A stretch of 64,000 bases of DNA from Symsagittifera roscoffensis (lineage: Eukaryota; Xenacoelomorpha; Acoela; Convolutidae), in the NCBI RefSeq assembly GCF_963678635.1, contig NC_087071.1:42360153-42424152 (forward strand). Direction: 5' to 3'. The notes under the pieces were generated by a model. It did no database searches. It saw only the letters and a list, made by a program, of their open reading frames with translations, and had not been told where the DNA came from. Shown piece after piece: positions 13,421-22,802 of the stretch. Positions within the stretch are counted from its first letter, which is position 1. Every line of letters begins with the position of its first letter. The translations under genes were made by a program, and so were the position numbers.

Positions 13421-14575
13421 CCAATTTCTGTTGTTTTGATTGCGATCCGAAACCGCGTGTTTTTTTAAATCAGACTATATGAATGGTATTGTTCAAACTA
13501 AACTTTTTCAGGTTCGCGTTTTTCGTTCCAATTTTAGCGGCTTAATTTCCAATTCAATTTTCTTCTTACCAACCGTGTAATCTAAGATAGTATGATACTC
13601 TGAGCTGAAGATCTTACCTTGGTTTTTCAGAGAAAGAATGGAATGTTCGTTTTTTATATGCAAGTTTGTCTTTAACTAACAGTTTTTGAAGGAATTTTTC
13701 TTGAAGCAGTTGAAATATGTTGCTATCTGTGGTTTCGAACAAATTTTCATCCAGTTGAAGTGGAATTAGAATATTAGCCGGAAATTAGCAAGTATTTTCA
13801 AATTATAACAATTAGTTTTTCCAGCTTAACAATTTGCCAGGTTAACAATTTGTCCAGCTCATTCGCAATTCACTGAATCATTGAATAACTGGTTTCATAA
13901 TTAATTCTACTTTTTTCTATGATGATGTTTAACCTTAGGTAACAAACATGCCTGGCACTATGAATTTCCAGTTTTCGAATCCAGGATGGACCTGTTTTTT
14001 TTTGCAACGGAAATTGATTTTTGTCGGCTTAATGGTCACACTTTCTCTGCTCATCCGATATAGAGTTAAATACCACGCTTAGCATACAAAGAGTTGGGGT
14101 TCGGGTCCGTGAAGAAAATGTACTTTGTGTCAACTGAAAATACCATTTGTTAAAGTTATCGAACTGATATGTCTGCTTCTTCCATCAGATTCATCTTGCG
14201 AGCATTTTTTCATAAGCTTTTCTATTATATTTGCGGGTAATCATAATAAAAATTAATGATTCGAAGTTTGTCTGAATTTATTGTAATTTTCTAATTTTGA
14301 TCTTGGAAGTTGTGAAAAAACTTCATCACATTTATTTACGCTTGAGATTAGTAAGCGTCATCAGATCGGAATATAGGTTTTTTCCATGTTCATTATTAGT
14401 TTAACTGAATCAGTTGACAAATCGGGTCATTAAAAAAACAAAATCAAGGAGTGAATCCGCAATAACAGTGCACATGCCTGAAACTAAAATTGTGTCTTTG
14501 TTTGGTTGAACTGTTTGAAAGAGTTTTTAAAATTTATTAAGAGATATTTTATATATCTGGCATATTTTTCTGTAT
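13421..14575. other. Intergenic AT-rich DNA, no gene seen
   Basis: Many T-runs and no open frame with protein character on either strand. The only ordered signal is the start, near 14580, of a flank shared with the intact B-box gene (see the B-box entries). Confidence 0.5.
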
Positions 14576-14828
14576 CGAAGGAGCTGCGAATCTCCGCTGT
14601 GTTAAATTTTTGTTATCTTCAAAGTTCGTCAGGTCAGTTTTGACTCCTAATGATACAGAAATGGTGTTTTGGTTCAAATTTAATGCGATTCGGCCATTGT
14701 TTTATCTCCAGTTGATTTTTTTTCAGATAATATATTCTGAGTCATGGCTGATTGGGAATTTAAAATTGGGAAGCTGATTTTTACCTTCATCCAGTGATGA
14801 TGATTCTTAAATTGATTCCGATACTATA

Positions 14829-16842
14829 ATGAGTGCTATGTCTGAGAGCGAACTTGAGGCTGAAAGTGTTGGTCCAACCAATTTCGAGTCTTCTCGGAAT
14901 GATTTTGTTCCGGAAACTGAATCCGGACCATTAATTAATCAATGTGAATCTTGTTCAGAACAAACTGAAACGGATAATCTGTTCAAATGTTCAACTTGTA
15001 TATCAACGGCGGATCTCTCAGGTACTCCACTGTACTATTGTGATACGTGTATTATTTTTCTTCATGTGAAGAAAGGTCATGAAATACTTACTTGACTATA
15101 ATTCACTCAAGCCGGAAATTTGTTCTGAGCACAAGATGATATGTGCATTGTTTTGCACAAGCTGTACAGAAATTCATTGTACAAAGTGTGTTTCGAAACA
15201 TACGAATCACAACATCATGTCGCTGAAGGAGAAGGCTTCCGAAGTTCGGTCAAAAATTTTCGAAAAGTTGTCGGAGTTGGAAAACAGCGAAAATTGCATC
15301 AGAGAAACAAAAGAACATCTTATTGAGAATCGGGATTCACACATAATTGGATACGAAAGTTTAGTGCAAAAGATTTCATCAGAATTGGACAAAGTTAAAC
15401 AAGCTGTACTAAATCGAATCAAAATTGAGCATGACAAAGTCATGGGTGCTGGGAAAGAATCTGATGATAATTTGGAACTGCTTTTCAAAAGTGAAAAAGA
15501 TCTGCGTGGCTTACTCTCCCAATCAAATGGTCTTATGGTCACTAAGTTCCCGGAAATTAATTTACAAATTAGGACTGTTCATGAAGTTCAGCAAAGTTTA
15601 GTTAGCCTTGAGGTCAAAGACATTGAGCACAAATTTGAGGCATATGGATTCGAAGCAACCGCGCAAGACTTCTTGAAACAATGCATTGAAAGAATTCAGA
15701 TGCCTTTACTGAAAAATATCAGTGAGCCTGAAGTTTTGAGCGAGGATTCAGATAATCAACTTTTGGATCAGAACGTGACAAGATTGAACTTATCGGACGA
15801 TCATTTCGTCTATCTCCGTGATCATGAAAGTATATACAGCATCTGTGCAGTGGAAAAAGAAGTGTTTGTCTATGAACATCAGTTTGTCGAAAATGAAAAT
15901 AATGATACAGTTAACGCAAACGGAAGCGCCAATGCCTCTCCGCTGCAGTATCCAATCCCAGCCGTATTCGGAGCTGCAAGAGCAGCTCCGCTGCCCTCTC
16001 AAAACCAAAACGCATTCGGAGGTGCCGGAATTTTTACGTCGGTAAATCCACCACTCCAAGCTCAAACATCTACAACGAGAACATCGTTGCGCAACTCGTG
16101 CCACGTTTCAATGAAAAGACTTGCATTGGGAAAGTATACGTGCCCAGAGAAAATAAAGCAACTCATTGTTTATCCTCATTTGTCCTCAAGTACAATTTAT
16201 ATTTTGACTGATCTATTCAATTTAGTTTTTGAAATTGAAACCAAGAACTTTAGATACTTCAATCTAGTCGATAATTCAGATCGCGACAAATTGTTGGTAA
16301 TAAGTGATAAATCTCAAAATGGATACAAATGGAGTTTGGCGACGAAGACTATAAATTGTACCGCTGCAGAAGTTGGTGGCTCATTTCCATGCGAATCAAA
16401 ACCTACTGTCAAAATGTCATACTACGATACAAGTTTGCAACTGCTTTGTGCGGTTTTGACTACAGAGAATGACGTAGTCTTGCTCTTTAACAAAAACGTT
16501 TCATCATTTTCTTTGAACGAGCCAAGACGGCGACCCCCGACAACTACTCCCCAGAGAACTATGGTTTCAAAAACTGTCAGAGGGAGCGTTCACAAAGTGA
16601 AACAGATTGACGCTGTGTCTATAGTCAGTGGTAAAATTCTCATTTGGTCTCTGCTCACCAAAAACATCACTATCATTAGTAATACTGCGTTTCCTACTGT
16701 GGAAAGCGTTGTGCCGTTTAAATACGAATTCAGATATTTTTCGATACCTTACTTAGGGACAAATCTTCTGTTCCTCGTGAAAGCCAAAATGGAAAGACTT
16801 CAAAACGAAGATAAAGAAGTTTTTATGGTCAGAAAACTGTAA
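14829..16842 (+). pseudogene. B-box zinc-finger protein, copy A, frameshifted
   Basis: Strongly similar along its whole length to the intact gene at 20465-22465. The N-terminal frame (ATGs at 14829 and 14838) covers the first zinc-binding segment with CESC and CSTC pairs. It stops at 15093-15095 because GAAATACTTACTTGAC carries a 4-bp duplication (ACTT) compared with GAAATACTTGAC in the intact copy. A second frame from 15079 continues to 16842 with a perfect B-box 2 (CSEHKM, CTSC, CTKC, HTNH), the coiled coil and the C-terminal region. Translation from 15079 could give a 587-residue protein lacking B-box 1, so partial function is possible. Upstream, 14585-14760 is homologous to the region before the intact copy, including a TTTTTTCAG acceptor ending at 14726. 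Confidence 0.82.
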
Positions 16843-17112
16843 TATTATTGTATATATCCAACTTGAACATAAGCATTTCGTAATTTGCATAATTACCAGC
16901 ATCATGATCGGAAAAATAGCTTCAGATAGACTATTGTTGCGATAATTTTGTAATTACGTACAGCTTGTACATAATTGCAAATTTTTTAAGCGTTATTTAG
17001 CGTTATTTTCTTATTGCACTTCATAGAGCTGCTTTTTGTCGTGTTCTCGCTTGTGTTTGCGAAGCGAAGCTTTGCCTCTTTGTAAAAATTGTTGTCTTTA
17101 TTGGAAAACTTC

Positions 17113-18300
17113 AGGATGGTCTTATGATCACCAGATACCCGGAAGTTAAGAATCAAGTTAGGACTTAAAGAAGTTCGGCGGGATTTAGCTGGTCGTAAAA
17201 ACGAAGGCATTAAGCATAATTTAAAGGCAGATGGATTTTAAGCAACCACGCCAGACTTCTTGAAGAAATTTTTCGAAAGAATTGAGATGCCGTTGCTGAA
17301 AAACATCAATGAGCCTGAAAGTTTGAGTGAGGTGTCAGATAACCGGAATTCGAATGATACTGAGAAGAGTTGATGGGACGATCATTATGTATATCTCAGA
17401 GGTTGTGAAAGTATATACAGCGTCAGTGCAGTGGGACATGAGGTATTTGTCTATAAACTTCAGTTTTTCGATGATGGAAATGATGTTATTACTTCACGCC
17501 GAGACGTCTACAGAAATATGAGTGCATCTCTGCACTTCCTCTGACCGACGACGCCAGACGCACTACGAGAGACGCAGGTTTCATTTAAAAGACCTGCATT
17601 GGGAATGTATACGTGCCCAGAGAAAATAAAGCAACTCCTTATATATCCTCATTTTTCAAATGCAATTTATTTTTCGACTGATCAATTCGATTTGGTTTTT
17701 GACGTGAGCCCCAATTGCTTTAAGTACTCGGACATGATACTTGATCGCGACAAACTCTTAGTGATTAGTGACTCTTCTCGTAATCAATATGCGTGGAATT
17801 GGGAGACGAAAGCTATAAATTGTACTGATGCAAAAATTGGTGGCTCATTTTAGTGCGGATCAAAAGCTTGTGTCAAATTGTCATACTATGACTCCGACAA
17901 GCTCGTTCTTGTGGCAGCAGATAATGATGCGATCTTGCTTACTAGCAACTATGAAATTGTTCGTTATAAGAATAGTATTGAGTCTCAGACTCCCCAGGAA
18001 GCTATCATTTCAGAAACTGTCGACACAGAGAGTGTTCATAAAGATTGACGCTGTGTCAATAGTCAGTGGTAGAATTCTCATATGGTCTCTACTCACCAAA
18101 CATATCCATTAGTTAAACGTCGTTTGTGCGAGTTTTTGTGCCGTTCGAATGCGAGTCCAGCTATTTTTCTTTGCCACACTAGACAAATTCTTTTCATTAG
18201 GACCATTATCACTGCCTCGTCAAAACTTAAATTGAATCCTCTAATCAGACGAAGTTCAAAGATAAAGAAGTTACTGTGTTCTGAAAACCTAAATACTTTT
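17113..18300 (+). pseudogene. B-box gene, copy B, decayed 3' two-thirds
   Basis: Homology to the neighbouring B-box genes begins at the ATGGTCTTATG segment (after the coiled coil) and runs to the C-terminus with many stops, frameshifts and deletions. Recognisable pieces include the stretch from 17599 with TCPEKIKQLLIYPH and the stretch before 18100 with KIDAVSIVSGRILIWSLLT. Both B-boxes are missing. The break point follows a dispersed palindrome-like module at 17043-17080 (TGTGTTTGCGAAGCGAAGC). The 3' flank to about 18500 (GTAATTAGCTCACGAGCTGAGCT) matches the 3' flank of copy C near 22655, so flanks were duplicated too. It is a pseudogene. Confidence 0.85.
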
Positions 18301-18629
18301 GTTTCTATAGAAAGCTTGCACATTGAAGCAAATTTTTTATATAGCGTTTTATAAAGATTTTGTTCTGGCTAGTCTATCCTTGTAATAATGAAGTTTTTTT
18401 TTCTATTTGTAGTCTAGTAGTTAGCGTGAAATGAGGCTATTATTTTTGTAATTAGCTCACGAGCTGAGCTGCGTTCAGCTCCTGGTTTGAAAGAAAGAAA
18501 GAAAGGAAAATTCAATTTCTTTTTTTGTTTTGATCATTTGAAAGATGGGGAGGAGCTTTGTATTCGGGTGTTTTTTCTTTCGTTTACTTTTGAGCGCTTA
18601 AAGCAACCGTGTAGGCTTATTTACGGTTA

Positions 18630-19170
18630 TTTACAGCCTTTTTGAGTTTACAACAGCTTGTTTATGCTTAATTTCAGTTCCTGTTTCATAAAAACAGGTA
18701 TTATGAAAAAGTTGATGGGATCGCGTTTTTTTATTTCTTTTTGAGACGCTTTGCAGTTTTTTTCCTTTTTCTGTAACCGATTTAAAAAATGGTAAGAATG
18801 AAAAAAAAACCTGCTCCGCTGGGTGCTTGCATAATCCCCTAGTCTCTTTCGTACTACCCATTCTACTGTGAGGAGAATATTTGACACAAACAATTAAAGA
18901 AGATTTTGGATTTTGTTTTCATTTTCTCATAAACTACCCTCATAAATCTGAAGTTTAAGTTAAATGGATAGAGCGGGTTGTGGGATGCTCCCCTGCCTAA
19001 GCGGCTACGCCCAATTTTTTATACACAAAAAGTTATGGACCTCGGAATATCGATTTTTTGGTTTTTTTTAACCGTTTTTTGATAGTTTTTGACCTTGCTC
19101 AAAAGTCATCCTCCCATATATGAGATTTTGCAATCGATAGGAAACGTTGGAGTGAAGTCCAAATTTTTTA
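18630..19170. repeat. Dispersed composite repeat, partial copy
   Basis: Contains the CTCCGCTGGGTGCTTGCATAATCCCCTAGTCT module and then two degenerate core units (CTGCCTAAGCGGCTACGCCC at about 18993, followed by ACACAAAAAGTTATG and CCTCGGAA). The order is the same as at 11960-12200 and 57215-57690. No coding frame. Confidence 0.65.
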
Positions 19171-19914
19171 ATTACCTATTTCATCCCACTTCAGTAAAAC
19201 AAATTCAAAAATTGTCAAACAGGTACATTCAGCTGTAGCTGGGCCCCTAGTTTTCGAGTTGTTTTTGTTCAGCCAAATAGATCCCTTCAACATCCGAGTC
19301 GGCTAGTTTTCCTCTTATCGCAACGTGTCAACTGTCTTTGATATTTACCCCCGCGACGCTTTTAGCAGCGGGTTCGAGACAGTTATCCATTTTTTTTTTC
19401 AAAAGTTATTTCAATGCACAATTTGTGTGCTAACTTTATTAAATCTTTATTTTTTGCTGATATAGCCCTGTGTGCAAATTTAAAAATCTTTTTAATCTTG
19501 ATTACTTTTCGAAAAGTTGTGGAATTCAGTAAACTTGTTTGTTTTTTATGCGCGCGCAAGAGCGACTTCTTTAAGTGCGATCTTTCAATCAATCTAGAGC
19601 GATCATTTAGTCATTCCAACTTGAATTTAGGCAATCAATGGTTCAATATTCTCGAATGTTTTTGAAGTATTTTTTTTGAGATTTGATCTTTTTGTCATTT
19701 TTGCTTCTCTTTACTGATTGCATATAGGAATGCATTAATTTTCTGTATACTTTCAATTATTTCCTTTGAGAATATCAAGCGAGAATTGACCCGGGTTTTG
19801 TGTAATGAAATCTAAGCTGTGTGGATAGCTACATTTGGAAGACCGATGAATTGTAGATTCTTAGGACTAGTTTTAGAGGCGTCTCCTGCTCTCTCCGTTA
19901 TAGAATGTAAAAAT
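19171..19914. other. Intergenic DNA, no gene seen
   Basis: AT-rich sequence with no conserved frame, no tRNA-like fold and no element ends recognised. Confidence 0.45.
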
Positions 19915-20166
19915 GGAGGGAACATTTTAATGCTTAATTCTTCAAATTGGAATTTAAGTTTAGAATGTCCTACAGTATAGATGATTAACTGTTGATCCAC
20001 GGAGGGAACGTTTTGATGCTTGTTTCTTCAAATTGGAATTTAAGTTTAGAATGTCCTACAGTATAGATGATTAACTGTTGATCCACGGAGGGAACATTTT
20101 GATGCTTGTTTCCTCAAATTGGAATTTAAGTTTAGAATGTCCTACAGTATAGATGATTAACTGTTG
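19915..20166. repeat. Three tandem copies of an 86-bp unit
   Basis: Units begin GGAGGGAAC at 19915, 20001 and 20087 and contain TTCAAATTGGAATTTAAG and GTCCTACAGTATAGATGATT. The copies are nearly identical, so the expansion is recent. It lies about 300 bp upstream of the intact B-box gene. Confidence 0.9.
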
Positions 20167-20344
20167 AAAAATGTGTTTTGTGTTGTTTTAAACAGTCTTT
20201 TTGCAAGCAAGTGGTACGAAGCTGCGCTGCCTTCTCTTCAAAGTTCGTCATGTCAGTTCTGACATCTAATGATACAAAAATGGTATTTTGATTCAAATGT
20301 AGTGTGATTCGGCCATTGTTTTATCTCAAGCTGAAATATTTTTC

Positions 20345-20464
20345 CAGATAATATGTTTTGTCATGGATGTTTTGGAAGCTTAAAATTATTTTTTGATACC
20401 ATCTTTACCTTCACCCAGTGATGATGATGATTCTGAAATTGATTCCGATCCAATAGTGAGTGCT
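20345..20464 (+). promoter_or_regulatory. 3' splice site and 5' leader of B-box copy C
   Basis: TTTTTCCAG ends at 20347 and is followed by the leader. The homologous position in copy A is TTTTTTTTCAG ending at 14726. The leader contains ATGs at 20353 and 20363 that open frames of only about 22 and 6 codons, so they may act as upstream ORFs. Whether the acceptor receives a cis exon or a spliced leader is not visible. Confidence 0.5.
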
Positions 20465-22465
20465 ATGGCTGAGAGCGAACTTGAAGCGGAAAGTGTTGGT
20501 CCAACCAATTTCAAGTATCCTCGGAATGATTTTGTTCCGGAAACTGAATCCGGACCATTAATTAATCAATGTGAATCTTGTTCAGAAGAAACTGAAACGG
20601 ATAATCTGTTCAAATGTTCAACTTGTATATCAACGGCGGATCTCTCGGGTACTCCACTGTACTATTGTGATACGTGTATTATTTTTCTTCATGTGAAGAA
20701 AGGTCATGAAATACTTGACTATAATTCACTCAAGCCTGAAATATGTTCTAAGCACAAGATGATGTGTTCATTGTTTTGCACAAGCTGTACAGAAATTCAT
20801 TGTACAAAATGTGTTCCGAAACATACGAATCACAGTATCATGTCGCTGAAGGAGAAGTCTTCCGAAGTTCGTTCCAAAATTTTCGAAAAGTTGTCGGAGT
20901 TGCAAAACAGCGAAAGTTGCGTCAGAGAAACAAAAGAACGTCTTTTTGAGAATCGGGATTCATACACAGTTGGATATGAAATTTTAGTGCAGAAGATTTC
21001 ATCAGAATTGGACAAAGTTAAACAAACTGTACTAAATCGAGTCAAAGTTGAGTATGACAAAGTCATGAGAGCTGGGAAAGTATCTGATGATAATTTGGAA
21101 CTGCTTTTCAAAAGTGAAAAAGAGCTGCGTGGCTTACTCTCCCAATCAAATGGTCTTATGGTCACTAAGTTCCCGGAAATTAGTTTACAAGTTAGGGCTG
21201 TTCATGAAACTCAGCAAAACTTAGTTAGCTTTGAAGTCGAAGACATTGAGCACAAGTTTGAGGCAAATGGATTCGAAGCAACCGCGCAAGACTTCTTGAA
21301 ACAATGCTTTGAAAGAATTCAGATGCCTCTACTGAAAAATATCAGTGAGCCTGAAATTTTGAGCGAGGTTTCAGATAATCAATTTTTGGATCAGAATGTG
21401 ACAAGATTGAACTTATCGGACGATCATTTCGTCTATCTCAGTGGTCATGAAAGTATATACAGCATCTGTGCAGTGAAAAAAGAAGTGTTTGTATATGAAC
21501 ATGAGTTTGTCGAAAGTGGAAATTTTGGTGTGATCCAAGCCAAGCCTCCAAGCCAATGCCAATTCGGAGCTGCATACGGAAGTGCCAGTTCCTCTATGTG
21601 GTTCAATCCACCACGCCAAGCTCAAAGATCTACAACGAGAGCATCGTTGAGCAACTCGGGCTACGTTTTAATGCAAAGACGTGCAGTGGGAAAGTACACG
21701 TGCACAGAGAAAATAAAACAACTCATTGTTTATCCTCATTTGTCCTCAGATACAATTTATATTTTGACGGATCAGTTCGATTTGGTTTTTGAAGTCAAAT
21801 CCAAGTCCTTTAGTTATTTCAATCTAGATGACAATTCATATCGGGACAGTTTGTTAGTGATAAGTGGCGATTCTAAGTATGAATATAAATGGAATTGGGA
21901 GACGAGAACTATAACTTCTGCATATGCAGCAGCTGATGGCTCATTTCAGTGCGGATCAAAACCTGTTGTCAAAATGTCATACTATGATCACAGCTTGACA
22001 CAGAGCACTTTTGTGATTTTGACAGCAGATAACGATGTGGTCTTGCTTGTCAACAAAGTGAAGTTAGGTAAGCCGATTGACACGAATAGTCAGCGTCAAA
22101 CCCCAAACAACACTCTTCTCAGCGTCAAACCCCAAACAAAATCCTCCTTTTCTTGGAAATGTAGTATGCATTCACAAAGGGTCAGAGAGAGTGTTCACAA
22201 AGTGAAACAGATTGACGCTGTGTCTATAGTCGATGGTTATATTCTCATTTGGTCTCTGCTCACCAGAAATATCACCATCCTTAATTCCAGTAATTTTACT
22301 GTGGCTTGCGTTGCGCCGATCCAAGCTGAGCTCAATTATTTTTCAATACCATTCCTTGGACCTGATATTGAATTCCTCGTGAAAGCTAAATTTGAAACCT
22401 CTAAAAACAAGTTCGAATATAAAGAAGTTTTTATGGTCAGAAAAGTGAAAAATGAAACTTTGTAA
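20465..22465 (+). CDS. B-box zinc-finger protein (TRIM-like, no RING), copy C, intact
   Basis: The start is the first in-frame ATG (20465), giving 666 residues in one exon; the frame is open upstream to 20393 but has no earlier in-frame ATG. Residues about 33-85 hold paired cysteines (CESC, CSTC, CDTC) and a histidine like a B-box 1. Residues about 91-125 form a canonical B-box 2: C-x2-H, C-x2-C, C-x2-C, H-x2-H (CSKH, CTSC, CTKC, HTNH). A coiled coil follows (about 130-215). There is no RING, so it is not a complete TRIM E3 ligase. The C-terminal 400 residues are unrecognised and include a variable serine/glutamine-rich stretch near 360-390 that differs between copies. Such proteins usually act as oligomeric scaffolds; the substrate is unknown. 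Two sister copies upstream are broken. Confidence 0.85.
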   Translation: MAESELEAESVGPTNFKYPRNDFVPETESGPLINQCESCSEETETDNLFKCSTCISTADLSGTPLYYCDTCIIFLHVKKGHEILDYNSLKPEICSKHKMMCSLFCTSCTEIHCTKCVPKHTNHSIMSLKEKSSEVRSKIFEKLSELQNSESCVRETKERLFENRDSYTVGYEILVQKISSELDKVKQTVLNRVKVEYDKVMRAGKVSDDNLELLFKSEKELRGLLSQSNGLMVTKFPEISLQVRAVHETQQNLVSFEVEDIEHKFEANGFEATAQDFLKQCFERIQMPLLKNISEPEILSEVSDNQFLDQNVTRLNLSDDHFVYLSGHESIYSICAVKKEVFVYEHEFVESGNFGVIQAKPPSQCQFGAAYGSASSSMWFNPPRQAQRSTTRASLSNSGYVLMQRRAVGKYTCTEKIKQLIVYPHLSSDTIYILTDQFDLVFEVKSKSFSYFNLDDNSYRDSLLVISGDSKYEYKWNWETRTITSAYAAADGSFQCGSKPVVKMSYYDHSLTQSTFVILTADNDVVLLVNKVKLGKPIDTNSQRQTPNNTLLSVKPQTKSSFSWKCSMHSQRVRESVHKVKQIDAVSIVDGYILIWSLLTRNITILNSSNFTVACVAPIQAELNYFSIPFLGPDIEFLVKAKFETSKNKFEYKEVFMVRKVKNETL

Positions 22466-22577
22466 ATATAAACAGCTTGTGCATAACTGAAAATATGTTA
22501 TATAGAGTTACACATTGTTGAGCATTTCAAATAATTTCATTGTCATGAGAAAGGTGTTCTTGTGAGTCTATCCTTGT

Positions 22578-22590
22578 AATAAATAATAAA
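22578..22590 (+). terminator. Poly(A) signals of B-box copy C
   Basis: Two AATAAA hexamers, 22578-22583 and 22585-22590, lie 113 bp after the stop codon. This sets the 3' end of the gene shortly before the XRRA1 first-exon acceptor. Confidence 0.65.
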
Positions 22591-22779
22591 AATTTAATCT
22601 ATTTGTTAACTACTAGTTACTATACTAAACTACTACACGTAGTGAAACGAGGTTATTATTTGTAATTAGCTCACGAGCTGAGCTCCATTCATTTGCTGAT
22701 TTGAAAGAAAGATTGAAATTATGTTTTCCCTGCTCTGATCTAAACATGCTTAGTGCTAAATAAAGAACCCTAATTCTGT

Positions 22780-22794
22780 TTTTTTTTTTTTCAG
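22780..22794 (+). promoter_or_regulatory. 3' splice acceptor immediately before the XRRA1 start codon
   Basis: A 13-T tract and CAG end at 22794, preceded by a branch-point-like CTAAT near 22770. The XRRA1 ATG follows after only 8 bases. Only about 200 bp separate this acceptor from the poly(A) signals of the upstream gene, leaving little room for a promoter, a first exon and an intron. A spliced-leader acceptor would explain it. Confidence 0.55.
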
Positions 22795-22802
22795 ATGTAA
22801 AT

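Noticed and set aside
14829..15095. Separate 88-codon zinc-finger gene
   Set aside because: It is the first part of B-box copy A, cut off by the 4-bp duplication; copy C shows the continuous frame.
15207..15542. Minus-strand 111-codon frame, repeated at 20830-21165
   Set aside because: Antisense shadow of the B-box coiled-coil coding region; it recurs because the gene is duplicated.
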